A stretch of DNA of 64,000 bases, taken from contig NC_064442.1 of assembly GCF_023343835.1 (NCBI RefSeq), forward strand, positions 17,718,501 through 17,782,500. The letters are read 5' to 3'. Below the pieces are notes generated by a model. That model did not search any database. It saw only the letters and a program-made list of their open reading frames with translations, and had not been told where the DNA came from. Shown here in pieces: positions 30,864 to 43,945 of this stretch. Both the position numbers and the translations under genes were made by a program. Position 1 is the stretch's first letter; each line of letters begins with the position of its first letter. This stretch comes from Lagopus muta. Its lineage: Eukaryota; Chordata; Aves; Galliformes; Phasianidae.

Positions 30864-33800
30864 ATGCTGAAGCACCGGCGTACGGCGCTGGAGCGCGTCG
30901 AGAAGTTCGTGTCCGCCACCTACTTCACCGACTGCAACCTGCGGGGCAGGTGGGCCGCGGGAGGGCCCGTCCTCCGGGTGCTGCCGGCTCGGGAGAGGCC
31001 TCGCCTCGGTGTGTCTTCCGAGGGAAGCGCCGAGGTGGTTCAGTGTGTAGAGGCCCGGCCTCGGGTGGGCGGCTGTTATTCCTTCGGTGTCATGAGGAGT
31101 TGGTTGTGGGGTGGCGGCCCTTGCCTGAGCTCACCACATCCCGGCCACGTTTGCCCACAGGCTCTATGGGGACAGCTGCACTCCCACCTCGCTCTCCTGC
31201 TTCCAGACCCCACGGCGGATCCCCTACAGCGAGGCCGTCGTGCAGGAGTTCAGGCCGGCAAGAGTGGGGGACGCCTTTGGGCCCACGTGAGTACGGGCTG
31301 TCAGCACCTGCAGAGCTGGCGGGCTGTGCCGTGACACCGTGTGCCCCTCCCTGCTGTGTGCTTTGGTGAAGGTGCCCGCCTGCTGCCATCAGGGCTGAGA
31401 CTCGTGGTAAGGGCTGTGCATCCAGGAAAGGGCTTCTGGAGACCAAGTCCAACCCTCTGCTAAAGCAGGTTCTCTACAGCAGGCCGGCATTCAAGTGGGT
31501 CTTGAATATCCCCATAGGAGATTCCACCTCCTCTCCGGGCAGCCCGTTCCAGTGCTCTGTCACCCTTACCGTAAAGAAGTTCTTGTTGTTTGTATGGAAC
31601 TTCCCGTGTTCCAGTTTTTGCCTGTTGACCCCTGTTTGATTGCTGCACGCCACTGAAAAGAACCTTGCTCCGTCCACTTGACTCCCATACATTAGATATT
31701 TTTAACAGTTATGAGATCATCACTCAGCCTTCTCCAGACTGAACAGTCCCAGCTCTCTCAGCCTTTCCTTGTACAGGCAGCACTCTAAGCCCTGGTCATC
31801 TTTGTGGCCCGCAAAGAAGATCTCCCTGTTTCTTTCTATTTAACTGGGTAGTCCAGACTGGCTGTGTGCCCTCACCAGGGCAGAGCAAAGGGCAGGATCA
31901 CCTCCCTCCACCTGCTGGGTGCTCTCTTGGTGATACAGCCCAGGATATCATCGGCCTTCTTGGCCACAAAGACACACTGCTGGCTCGTGATCCAGCCTGT
32001 TGTCCACCAGAACCCATAAGTCCTTTTCCTCACGGCTCCTTTCCATCAGATCAGTCCCTAACTTATATAGGTGCATGCAGCTGTTCCTACTGAGGTGCAG
32101 GACCATACACTTGCTCTTGCTGAGGCTCATCACATTCCTCTCTGCCCAACTCAGCAGTCTGTCCAGGTCTTGCTGAATGGCAGCACGGCGTTCTGGTGTG
32201 TCAGCCACTCCTCCCAGCTCTGTATCACCATCATTTCATATCAAAGCACGTCCTCTCGGGTTTCATTACCTTATGGATTGCTCAGAGATCTTCACCCCAC
32301 TTGGCTGGGTTTTTGGCTGGCTGCTACACCTCTAACCCACAGCAGTGCCATGAGCCAGAAGTTTAGTGTGATTAAAGGGCAGACAGCTTGCTGGAATGGG
32401 AGGCCCAGTGCATTTAAATGAGACAGGACTGTTCTGTGCACGTGTTGTGTCCTTCTTGAACTGATGCTGGGTCACTGACAGCCACGCAGGGAGCTGGTTA
32501 AAGCATGTCTGTGCAGACAGATGGCTTTGTTGCACTGAGCACACTGCGCTTGCGTGGCGTCCCTGCTGCTTTTTGCCCACAGAGGTTCAGAATGCACGAG
32601 GTTTCTCTTTGGGAAGGTCTCAGCAGTGGGTGAGGTGTCTGTGTGTTCTTTTCCAGGTGGGAGACCTGCTGGTTTAGGGTGGAGCTGAGCATCCCCCCAG
32701 CATGGGCAGGACAGGAGGTGCACTTTGTCTGGGAGAGCGATGGTGAAGGCATGGTGTGGCGAGATGCCCAGCCGGTCCAGGTAAGGAGGGGTGGGTCAGG
32801 TGTATGCCAGGTATTCTGCTGTCTTCAGAGCAGTCATCTCCCTCAGCTCTCTAATGGAGCAGTAGGAATCCCCTTCTGTTAGTTTTATGTGCCTCGGAGT
32901 AATGTCTGCTTGTGTTGTTGGGGAGAAATAACCCATGGACCAAAAGGAGAGAACCAGGAATAACTAGCGGTCTAGACAATGTGGTCATGAAAGAAAACAT
33001 GAAGTGTATTTATAGCTGTGGTTCAGCCTTAACAAATAAACCAAAGCTGCTTGAGAAGTCTTTAAATACGTGAAAAGCTTCAGTGCAGAGAGGGGCAGTT
33101 ATGAAATCACAGAATATCCAGAATTGGAAAGGACCCATGGGGATCACTGAGTCCAACTCCTGGCTCCACACAAAGAGGCTGGCGTGTGGGGCAGGAGAAA
33201 GGGTGACACTTGTGGTTTGCTTACTTTGCTTTGTGTTAGAGAGAGGGTCTGTGGGCTGTATCCAGAGTTCAGTCCTGACAGTCAGGCCTGCTGGTAGTCT
33301 AGTAGTCCTTTGGGAAGCACTGTGCTATGACACGTGGGACCACAGCCCTCCATCCAGCAGGGCTTTGTGGCGTTCTGTCTGTCCAGCAGCTCTGTAAAGC
33401 CTGCTGTCGTGTTCTTGTGCAAATGTGGGTTAAATGTGCTGCCTTCCCCTTCAGGGTTTGACTAAGGAAGGTGAGAAGACCAGCTACGTGCTGACAAGCA
33501 GCCTGAAGGAGACAGAGCCCCACAGGTGAGTGGGCAGCTTGGCCAAACTCTGTGCTGCTGGGGAAGCTTGGTGGTGAAATAACCAAAGCTGGGGTGCGAT
33601 ACTCAAGCCTGCATCAGGGTTCTCAGTGTGTCTGTCAGAAGTTCAGTTGGGTTGGTCCTGCTGGGGGGTAGGAATGGGCTTTGCCAGCTGAGTAATCTGA
33701 CCCCAGGGGTCACTTGTCATCTGCTTCCTGATGGTTTCCTTCTGCTCTCTGCAGTCTGACACTGTATGTGGAGCTGGCCTGCAATGGGCTCTTTGGGGCT

Positions 33801-36800
33801 GGCAAGGGCTCCATGATAGCCCCTCCGGACCCTGACAGAAAGTTCACCTTGAGCAAGGCTGAGTTGGTGGTCTTCAACAGAGATGTCTACGAGCTGCTGG
33901 TGGATCTGGAAATACTTCTGGACATGGCCCAGGTCTGTGTGCTCCTTCTCTTTCTTTTTCTCAGCATTTCTGCCTCCTACAACTTCTACGTTTTATCCCC
34001 TTCTGCCATGTCCCAAGACCTGTCTCCTCCCACCAGGAGGCCCCAGAGGAATATGTATTTGCTCCTGCTGCTTTGGCATGACTGACATTGTCTGCAGTAT
34101 GAGAAATCCAAATGAGGAGACAACACAGGTGCTTGTTGCATCTACCTGCTGATCTAAAGTGGAGTCTGTTAGGCCAGAGCCCTCTGGTGTTGAGTGTATG
34201 TGTAATTTGGCTTTAGGGAAACACACACAAAGGCAAGGTTTTATCTTTGAAGCAGGGACGTGGTGTCTGCCTGAAACCACTGGCAAGAGTCAGGTGTTGG
34301 AAGGAGGTAGCAGGTTCTGCCTGAGACAGATGTATCCATACTGGCCAGAGTGCTCAGAGACAAGCTGTCCTCCCTCTCACCCCTTAGCTCCTCGGGGAGG
34401 AAAACCAGAGGAGCTTCCAGGCCCTGTATGCTGCCAACCAGATTGTCAACGTGTGTGATGTGAAGGACCCATCCACCTTCCCTGCTGCCCGTGAGCTGGC
34501 TGCAGCGATCTTCAGCCAGAGGAACGGCGAGAGCCAGCACACCATCCACGCCATGGGGCACTGCCACATTGACTCCGGTGAGAGCAGTACAGCTTTCCCT
34601 GTCTACTGGCCAGGATGGCAGTGCTGGCTGCCCTTGGGCTGCAGGCGCCGAGCCCTGAGGGAAAGGAGAAGGGATTTCTGTGCTAGTGAGCGGGCGGTGA
34701 GGCAGGGGGGTGTGCGTCTGGTTAGCTGTGTGGTCTGGATCACTGATGGGGCTGCTGATAGGAGATGGATTACAGAGCACTGTTTTCTGCCTTTTGGACA
34801 TCACCCCTCAATTTCCAGTCCCTGGAGAGGACTTCAGTTTCAGCAGAGAGGCAGCAGAGGCCCCAGACCGTGGTGCTGTCAGGCACGTCAGTCAAAGGAT
34901 AGCATTTTGCTGTTGCATTTTCTCTGGTTGATCTTTGAAAGTGCGACCCCATTCCCAAGGGAGTCTGCCTTACCCAGGCAGCCAGGGGTGGTGCTTGTGC
35001 CAAGTAATAACCATGGTAGGGCCGTGTGTCTGTCTCTACAGCCTGGCTGTGGCCATATGAGGAGACTATCCGGAAATGTGCTCGCAGCTGGGTCACGGTT
35101 ATCCGTCTGATGGAGCACAACCCAGAGCTCACCTTTGCCTGCTCCCAGGTGAGCCATCTCTCTCCTGAATTGGAGGGATGGGGTCACTGCAAACCCCAGG
35201 GGTCACTGCAGCCCTCGGCAGCCCTGAGGATTGGAAGTGGGATGGTTTGCTCCGAGCAGCACAAAGAATGGATGCCAAGCTCACTGAGAAGCTCTTCTGC
35301 TTGTGGCATGCTGCTTCTCCAGTGTGACTCCAAACGAGACGGGGGTGGCCAGGGTCCTGTGTGGTTCCAGAGAGCAGGAACATTGGTGTGGAGCAACGTG
35401 GTGGGAGCTGGGGCTGACTTCTGTGCTCTGACAGGCACAGCAATTCGAATGGGTGCGGAGCTGGTACCCTGGACTCTATGCCCAGATTCAGGACTACGTG
35501 GCAAAGGGGCAGTTCATCCCTGTTGGAGGCACCTGGGTGGAAATGGTGAGAAGCACAGCGAGCCTGGCTCACAGCACCTTTTTGTCTCTCCTCTGCAGTG
35601 CCGAGCTGTGTTCAGGTCCTCGGTGGGCAGGGTGGCAGTGGGAGGGGGCTGGAAGCTTCTCCTATGCCTGGCTTGGCACACGTGTTGCAAGAGAGGATGC
35701 TGACTTCTTGTGCTCTGCTTCCAGGATGGAAACCTGCCCAGTGGAGAGTCCATGGTGCGGCAGTTCCTTCAGGGCCAGCGGTTCTTCCAGCAGCAGTTTG
35801 GCCAGATCTGCTCAGAGGTACTTGCTCTTTTGCAGCATGCTTTCCTTGCACATGGTCTCCTTCCACCTCTTGCTGTCCTTCAAGATTTCTCTCCGATTTG
35901 CCTTCCAGATATAATTTTCAGGTGCCTCACATAGGCCTGATATTTGGAAGTAAAGATGTGATGAGTGAATATCCAGTCACCCATGTATCCTGCCAGTTAG
36001 CACAGGACTAGGCCTTGATTTTATTATCTGCTGGTGTCTGGCAGGTGTCTGCAGTTGCTCCTTATCTAGCACATCTTGTCTGCCCTCTGCATTAAGGCTT
36101 TAGAGCCAGGATACCCTGGACAAACTCAGGCTAGTTTGACTCTTGTGTTTCTCTTCCTCTGCTTCCAGTTCTGGCTGCCAGACACGTTTGGGTACTCAGC
36201 CCAGCTGCCCCAGCTGATGTGTGGCTGTGGGATCAAACGGTTCCTCACGCAGAAGCTCAGCTGGAACCTGGTCAACACCTTCCCAGTGAGTCGTGCTTCC
36301 CTTTTTCCCAGGGGTGGACATAGGGTTCCTGGAGTCTGTCTGCAGGGCTGGACCCATTTGTTCCACAGCTCAAACCAGTCCTTGGCTCAGCTGAGAGAGA
36401 CTTTTCTTCCAAAAACTCTAAGTTGTGACATGGAGAGAAAAGGAAGGCTTAGTGTGGATCCTCCAGGTTTTTGACATGCTTGTCCCCTCTGCACTTCCAT
36501 GGAGACTTGGGTGCTGGGTTTTGTGCCTGACAAGGCTTGCAAGGCAGCACGGGCTTCTAGTGCCTGAGTTCTGTGCTGATGTGGTTGAACTGCACTCTCC
36601 ACGTGCACTTTGGTCTGGGAGATGAGTTTGGGAGCCTGGAAACACTGAGCAAGGGATGAGTTGATCACTTGCCTGTGCTGGCATGAGTTTTTTGGGAACT
36701 CCTGGGAATCATGGTCTATGTTTCAACATTTGGGCGCTTTGTGGCTCTTTGAGACACTGTATTTTTCTCTGGCATGTCTGCAGCATCACACCTTTTTTTG

Positions 36801-39800
36801 GGAAGGCATTGATGGATCCCGAGTCCTGACCCATTTCCCCCCTGGTGACTCCTATGGGATGCATGGGCGAGTGGAGGAGGTAAGTGAGCTTGCCAAACCT
36901 GCATGTGAAGTGCAATGCCAGCCTCATGGGGCAAGGTCTGAGGTTTCTAAGAGGGGGTGCTGTCAGAAAAGGGAGTGGGATTACCAAATGAAGGCCTTCA
37001 GTTAACCTGGTAGTTAGTTGCCTGCTTCTGTGATGTGTCCATGCCTGATTCTTGGGGTTTGGGCAGGGGAAGAGGGGCAAGGCTGACTTGTGTGGAGCAA
37101 GGAGAGCTGGGGCTGGGTACCAACAGACTGCAGCTGTCCCAAATTTTTTCTAGATGCTGAAAACAGTGAAGAACAACAGGGACAAAGGACGTGTGAACCA
37201 CAGCGCTGTCCTTTTTGGCTTTGGAGATGGAGGAGGTGGCCCCACGCAAAACATGCTGGACAGGATGAAGAGGATGAGTGATACAGATGGGCTGCCAAGG
37301 TGAAAGATCCTTTCCTGCCTCCTTGCACAGACACAGAGCACTTGTCCCAGCCTCTATGGGCTCCCATTGCTTCTACTGAAGCAGCTGTGTACACAACATA
37401 CAGATTAGACAAAGGGCTGCTGGGCTTGACATGGGGAAAAATGATTAGGCAGCAGTTCAAGGTATCAAATAACTGGTGCTCCTCAGCTAGCTTGCACCGT
37501 GGCACTCTGCCTCCTGCCTGCAGTTTGTAGTATGGGAGGATTTTGGAGCTGGCTGTTTCCATTCTCCAATTAGTGCTCTCCTTTCTCCAAGTGTAAGTGG
37601 TCTGCACCTCTGGGCAGCCAAGAGTCCCCCTGCACATCTCTTTCAGTTGTGTGTTGGGGTTTTTGAAGCCTCATTTCTGGAACTGACGCCTTTCTGGTGG
37701 GAGCACCCCACTAGCTGTGTCGTGCACTTCTCTCCTGGCTCATTGCTGTTTGTACCTCTCTCCCACAGGGTTCAGATCTCCACTCCTGACCGTTTTTTTT
37801 CTGTCCTGGAGAAAGAGGCATCACAGCTGTGCACCTGGGTGGGAGAACTCTTCCTCGAGCTGCACAACGGCACATACACCACCCAGGCCCAGGTGACTGC
37901 ATGTGTGGGATGGGACAGTGGGATCCCTCACCCTCAGGGAAAGTGGCTGTTTTCAGCTCTCTTTGCTACTGCTCAGGTGGCGCCCTTTGTGCCTCAGCTC
38001 TGGGAGCCAGCACTCCAAAAGGCAGATCTGCTGTTAGTCTTTAGTTAGACTTGCTTCCAGGGTGAGAAGGGAGCCAAGACACAGCAGACCCTCTTTGGTC
38101 AATAACTGCCATGTCCTGCACTTTAGCGGGGCCCTGATCATTGCAGAGGAGGGATGAAGAATTGGAAGAGGAGAAAAGTGAGTGGAGTCTGGCCTGGGGG
38201 TTAAGCAGAGGCCTGTGCTGGAGGTTATAGAGCTGAAAGCCAGGTTGATCTGTGGCCAAAAAAGAAAGCTAGTAATGGCAGCTCATGACACCTACAAGTA
38301 ACCAACCTTCCTGCACTGGATCTGTGCTTTTGCTGGTGTAAGAGATTCATTCCTGGCTACAGCTTTTCTAAGAATCTTCCTTCTCTTCCTGATTGGCACC
38401 AGATAAAGAAGGGGAATCGGGAGTGTGAGCGAATACTGCATGATGTGGAGGTGCTGAGCACCTTGGCTGTGGCACAGAGTGGCACGTTCCAGTATCCTGC
38501 TAGCCAGCTGCAGCAGCTCTGGAGGTAAGGAAGTGCATGAGCATGACTGCTGTGCAAACAATAATTCTTCCATAAACTGATGAGAACTTAATGGGAAAGA
38601 GTTTCAGTGCCTTGCTTCTCTCGTTGGAATCTTTAAACCTTCACTCTAAATCCTTTGGAAGCTCCAAACTTTTACTGCTGTGCTGCCTGGAAATTTCATC
38701 TCCGGCCTACACTTATCTTTGGCCAGTTTTGACTGGTCTGAACTTGTACAATAACATATCTGGTAGTCCCAAGAGATTAAAAGAGTCAGCTCTCAATCCC
38801 CATGGTTGTGGTAGGCAAAGATGACCCCTTATCCTAATGTAAGGGGATTTAAAGTGTGCTATGCAAAAAAACTCCCCATTGTTTTCTAATGGGGAGCAGT
38901 TACTAAGTCTGTCTATCTTGCAAACAGGGCTTGGGAAGCTAGAACAAACCTAATGCTCTCCCCTGCTTCCTGGTGTGGTTTCTCTTCTGTTCCAGGTTAT
39001 TGCTGCTCAACCAGTTTCATGACGTGTTACCAGGCAGCTGTATCCAGCTCGTGGTCAGGGATGCCCTAAAATACTATGCAGGTGAGCAGGGAGTTGGGCC
39101 AGGAGGGCACTTACTTACTATTGGAGCACCTTGAGTCCTGCCTGTTGCAGAGCTTTCAATTTCAGACTGCCTGGCAATGTGGGACAAGACCTGTGCAGCA
39201 CAGTGTGTCAGGCATGTGTCAGTAATTGGGCAAATTCAACCAGGAATGAGCAAAACGTGCTGAGTTACTGACTTCTCTGCACTAGCAAAGGTGGGAGCTG
39301 AGGACTGCTCCTGTCTGCCCACAGGCAGTTGCAATTGCTTATTTTATTACAGCTCAATTTTCCAATTGAACTGACGTGGCTCACTGTAATCTCGTAATAA
39401 AGTCAATAAGAACAATCATAAGCTTTGCTTATGATAATGGTAATTAATACTAACAATAATGAGTAATTGTAGCTTGGAAGTAGTTAGAGAGTAGGTGCTT
39501 TTCACAAAAGAAGTTCTCTGATGTGAGAAACTGCCTGCCTGGGTCCAATTGGGGCTGCTTTTTGCTCAGAGATCCGCAGGGCTGGCAGTCGCCTGCAGGA
39601 GGAGGCCGTGCAGTCCTTATGTGGAGAACTGCTGCAGCTCAGGTCTGGGGGTGCTGAGAGCACTCTTGTGCTGAACACTTTGCCCTGGGAACGGACAGAG
39701 GTGATCTCCAGGACTGAGCCAGCTGGAACAGAGGCTTTAGGTATGTGTAACTCAGAAGCAGAGCGTGCATCATGGTTCCTTACAGTGGCAGGGACAGCCT

Positions 39801-42800
39801 GCAAAGAATTACTCTGCCTCTCCCTGTCCTGGAAAGGGTTTACTGATTTGTCAGAATGCTTCTTGGGGCTGATCCCACTTCAGATTGCCCCCAAATGATG
39901 AATAAAGAGGAGGGGGTGAACATGAGAGCACCAGGACAACACGGTGTAACTTAAGGATGGGTCTGAGGAAGGTGCTGAAACAAAACCTCTTTCCTTTCCA
40001 GCCCTGGTGACAGCTCCCAGCATGGGCTATGCTGTAGTGAGGGAATCGCTGCTGCCCCCTCAGCCTGTGGCAGTGATCAAGCAGGTAAGCATCACTGCCT
40101 TTGCCCTCAGATTGAGGTATCTGCTTCAAAGGCTGACTGGGGAGAAACGTAGGAGATCCAGTTCTACAGCTGTGAACTTCACACTCCCTCACCTCCCGAA
40201 GGCATGAGTCTGTGCAATCTGTTTGTTCTTTTCTCCCAGGAGGATGGCTCCATTACCATGAAGAATGGGCTGATTGCAGTCTGCCTGGATGCCATGGGGC
40301 GCCTGACCTCTCTTCAGCTGGTGCACTCTGAGAGGTGAGTCTCTCACCTGCTTCCTGCATCTGGGATCCTATAACCTCTCTCAGGCCTTCTCCTCACTGT
40401 GAGCCCTTCACCACTGCCTCTTCTTAAGCTGCTTTTCTCTGTTCTGCCTTGTTGCAGAGAGTCAGTCGCCGATGGCTGCCGTGCCAACCAGTTTGCACTC
40501 TTTGATGATGTTCCCCTGTACTGGGACGCCTGGGACGTGATGGATTATCACTTGGAGACCAGGTAGAGCAGCACTGCCTGCAGCACTTCAGTTTTGACTT
40601 TGCTTGGAAGTTCTCACCTCCCTGTCAGTTTTAGCTGTAACCAAATCTCAGCACCTCTCCCATCTTGGGGCGTTCACTCTGTAGAAGCGAGCATCTGCTG
40701 TGTGAGGCTGCACTGGGACTTGGGAACCTGGATCTGCTGGGCTGGGACTAGCTCTGCCTTTACCCCTGTCTCCAGGAAGCCAGTGACAACGCTGCTGAAG
40801 CCTCTGGAAATCACCCTGGCAGGGGGCCTACGGGGAAGCGCCAGCTTCTCTCTGCGGGTGGGGGAAAGCAGCACCCTAACCCAGGAGATCATCCTGGATG
40901 CCATGTGCCCATACATCTGCTTCAAGACCCAGGTGAGACTAGTGGCTGCTGTGTTCCCTGGCGAGCTGAACCCTAGCTCTGAGTTTTATTCTCCATCTTC
41001 TGCTCTCGGGGTCCCCACTGCCTGTTGTCCTCTGCAAAAGGTGAAGGTAGTCCCAGAATGAGGTCTCTTGAGGGAGAAGGTGGATGAAATCAGTCAGTTC
41101 TGCTGCTCGCAGTCTTTAGTGGCTGTTGTATTGTACCTGGTCCAGCCTGGTCAGGGAAGGATGAGTGCAATTTCTGCCCGTCAGCCCATGGCAATGCCTT
41201 TCTGCTATTGCATTTAGGTTGACTGGAAGGAATCTCACAAGTTCCTGAAGGTGGAGTTCCCCGTGCAGGTCCGTAGCACAAATGCTACCTATGAAATCCA
41301 ATTTGGGCACCTGCAGCGGCCGACCCACTGGAACACATCCTGGGACTGGGCCCGATTTGAGGTGAGAGGAGCTCTGGTCCCATGATGGGCTGACTGCTTT
41401 CCTGCAGGCTTTGTGTGATGAATATGTCCTTTGGTGTCTCCTGCAGGTGTGGGCTCACAAGTGGATGGATCTCTCTGAGCACGGCTTCGGGGTGGCAGTG
41501 CTGAATGACTGTAAATATGGGGCATCAGCACACAGGAACGTCCTCAGCCTCTCATTGTGAGTGGGGTTGTGGTGAGGGTGGAGCTGCAGCAGTCATTGGA
41601 GGTGCTTTCTGAGGTGTCTGTTTCAAGTCAGGGCAGCGTCTGGTCCTGAATGATCATAGTTAATAAGGAAATAGTCTGTGATTAGCCTAAGTGGGTGGCT
41701 GTCTTCTAAAACTTGTTAGCTGATGTAATTAAAATTGACTAAGATAATGTAATTCCGATGGCATACGCTCATAAATAATGCCATTGAGCTCAGAGCCACA
41801 TTTGCACCAAGTAATTTTTCTGTTGCTGGCCAAAACACACCCCAGGAAGGGAGACTTAAGGAAGGGAATGGAATGTCACTGTTACATATGCATGCGAAGC
41901 TAAGAGAAAATGGATATTTTGAATCTTACCAGCTGAAAGTTTCATAGGAAACCACCCTTCAGAGATTGATTTTAGCTTCTGGGACCGTGTCTGGAGTCCC
42001 AGAATCCGCCTCAGGACCCAGACCCAAAGTAGCTGGGGGAGGCAGTTGCCCTGCCAGTGCTCTGGTTGGGTGGCAGAAGGTCCTGTGGAGTGTCCCATCT
42101 CTTTCCTTAGGCTGAGAGCACCAAAGTCTCCTGATGCCACTGCAGATATTGCCCACCACCAGTTCACCTATGCTGTGATGCCTCATCAAGGTGAGTAATG
42201 AGCAGAGTTGGACACTGTGAGGGCACCCAGAGTAGAGGATGCTCCAGCGAGCCTCGGGTAGGCACAGGGTGCCTCCATCTCTGGCTGTCAGTGTATAAAG
42301 ACTGATTGGAGGTTCGTGTTTTGCAGGCTCCTTCCAGGATGCTGGTGTGATCCAGTGTGCCTACAACTTGAATTTCCCCCTCCATGCAGTCCCAGCCAGC
42401 TATGCACCGTGTCCAGCCTGGAGTGCTTTTTCTCTGAGCTCACCTGCAGTTGTTTTGGAGACTGTCAAGCAGGCAAGTCCCCCAGGAAGAAGCAGGGAGG
42501 TAGAGGGGGCAGTTTTGAAGGTGCTTGTTCAGTGTGGTCTGCTTTCTCCCCAGCACTGGGTGACAGGCAGGATGGGCTGAGTGGCTATGGAGTTCTGTTC
42601 TGCATGGCAGAGCAGCTCAGTTGAGCTCATTTTGGTCTGGTTGAGGTATGAAGATGTAGGTTAGGATGTTCCCATCTCCTCTGTGTGAACTCAGGTTTCT
42701 GTGTTGTGTCTGCAAAGGCTGAGGACAGACCTGAAGCTGTGGTGGTCCGGCTGTACGAGGCACACGGCAGCACAGTTGTCACTTGGCTCCAGACCTCCCT

Positions 42801-43014
42801 CCCCATTAAAGAGGCAATGCTGTAAGTGTGCACAGGTTGGCTGGGCAGTAGCTCAGGTCAGTCACTTCAGCTTCACCAGCTGTTTTCTCCCCCCAGATGT
42901 GACCTCCTGGAGAGGCCAGCAGCCAAGGGCCACCTGCCACTGGAGCAGCAGGGTATGAAGCTTTCCTTCACACCATTCCAAGTGCTCTCCATCCTCTTGG
43001 TTTTGAAGCAGTGA
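30864..43014 (+). CDS. MAN2C1: MAN2C1, cytosolic alpha-mannosidase (GH38), 26 exons
   Basis: Cytosolic glycoside hydrolase family 38 enzyme that trims free oligomannosides. Exons: 30864-30949, 31161-31286, 32657-32780, 33455-33525, 33755-33932, 34388-34577, 35042-35148, 35435-35545, 35725-35817, 36169-36285, 36784-36879, 37154-37299, 37769-37892, 38403-38524, 38996-39081, 39570-39740, 40002-40084, 40240-40334, 40458-40562, 40776-40932, 41218-41361, 41447-41556, 42111-42190, 42327-42472, 42718-42821, 42897-43014. Phases join to 1029 aa (human 1040). The start ATG 30864 has the context GCCGCC. The metal-site motif HCHIDSAWLWP spans the exon 6/7 junction, and WLPDTFGYS, which holds the predicted nucleophile Asp, is in exon 10. 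There is no signal peptide, as expected for the cytosolic member. The intron after 42472 has a GC donor. Confidence 0.96.
31430..32215 (-). mobile_element. CR1 LINE fragment, antisense in MAN2C1 intron 2
   Basis: The minus strand carries decayed CR1 ORF2 C-terminal coding, with recognisable pieces such as [20 protein letters not shown] and [18 protein letters not shown]. It runs into the 3' part near 31440. The region between is interrupted, so it is non-functional. It accounts for most of the 1.37-kb intron. Confidence 0.9.
33100..33180 (-). mobile_element. Short CR1 3' fragment in MAN2C1 intron 3
   Basis: The plus strand reads AAATCACAGAATATCCAGAA, then GGAAAGGACCCATGGGGATC and GAGTCCAACTCCTGG. 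This is the reverse complement of a CR1 3' end; only about 80 bp remain. Confidence 0.75.
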
Positions 43015-43625
43015 TGCTGACCTGGACCAACACTGGGAGCTCAAATCACAGCCCGAATCTCCCCCACGGCACATCCAGGTAACCTGGAAGTGCATTGTCA
43101 TCTCTTGGAACTGAGCCTGGCCACCAGTGCCCTCTTGCTGGGCCAGAGAGGAAGAAGGACCAAGCATTTCTGCTGACCAGATTCCAGTGAGAATATTTCC
43201 CAAGAAGTGTGCAATATTGAGCAGCTCCAGGGAAGAGCAAAATCTACCCTAGACCCCCAACCAGCCATCAGAGAGCAGTGTGCAGTCAGCCCCCTCTCTT
43301 CCCTTCCTTCTCCTGTCTCCTGCACTGCTCTGGCAGAAGTGGGCACAAATAAGACAAAATTACATGAGAACACTCTGTTGTAGCTGCTGCTGCTCTCAGT
43401 GTCCTTCCTCCTCAGTGGGATATTTCTTACCCCTGAAACTAAGGGGGCAGTGCTTACCTTTACTTTTGGAGGTGGGGTTTTCTCCAGCCCACCTGGGAAA
43501 GAGGCTGGGCATGGTGGGGTTAGCCTTAGCACAAGAAGGCAGGCACACCAATTTTTACACAAAATACTTTTATTAATCATCTAAAACCAGCTTTCTCCGT
43601 GATCCAGGCAGCAATTAAAAAAAGG
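43015..43625 (+). other. MAN2C1: MAN2C1 3' UTR, convergent with NEIL1
   Basis: The only plausible plus-strand poly(A) hexamer I see downstream is ATTAAA at 43614-43619. NEIL1, on the other strand, has AATAAA at 43569-43574. If both are used, the two transcripts overlap tail to tail by roughly 60-100 bases. Confidence 0.45.
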
Positions 43626-43945
43626 AAGAAGGAATATGATTTAAGGTATAGGAAGGGGTCAGAATCTGACACGATGCACAATCAGTGGTCCCTCTGAGGA
43701 ACTGATTCTAAAACCACTCAGAAGGGACAAGCAAGGTTGTAAAAAAATATATAAGAACAGGAAGGAGGAGGAGCACCAGCCTGCCCCCATCCCTGAGGCT
43801 GCAAGAGCAGTAGTGCTGCACAGAGTGAGTGCTACAAGCAGGCATGCCTGAAAGCAACACCAGGCAGCCCAGGCCAGTGTGTCTCCACAGCAGAAGCAGT
43901 CACACGTTTCCAAAGGCTGAGGTGTGTGAAGGCAGTGTGCTCTAC
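43550..43945 (-). other. NEIL1: NEIL1 3' UTR and poly(A) signal
   Basis: Minus-strand AATAAA at 43569-43574, about 370 bases beyond the NEIL1 stop codon, with an A/T-rich context. Confidence 0.65.

Noticed and set aside
31948-32208. Minus-strand 86-codon frame with polymerase-like sequence as a host gene
   Set aside because: It is the decayed C-terminal part of CR1 ORF2 within the CR1 fragment at 31430-32215.
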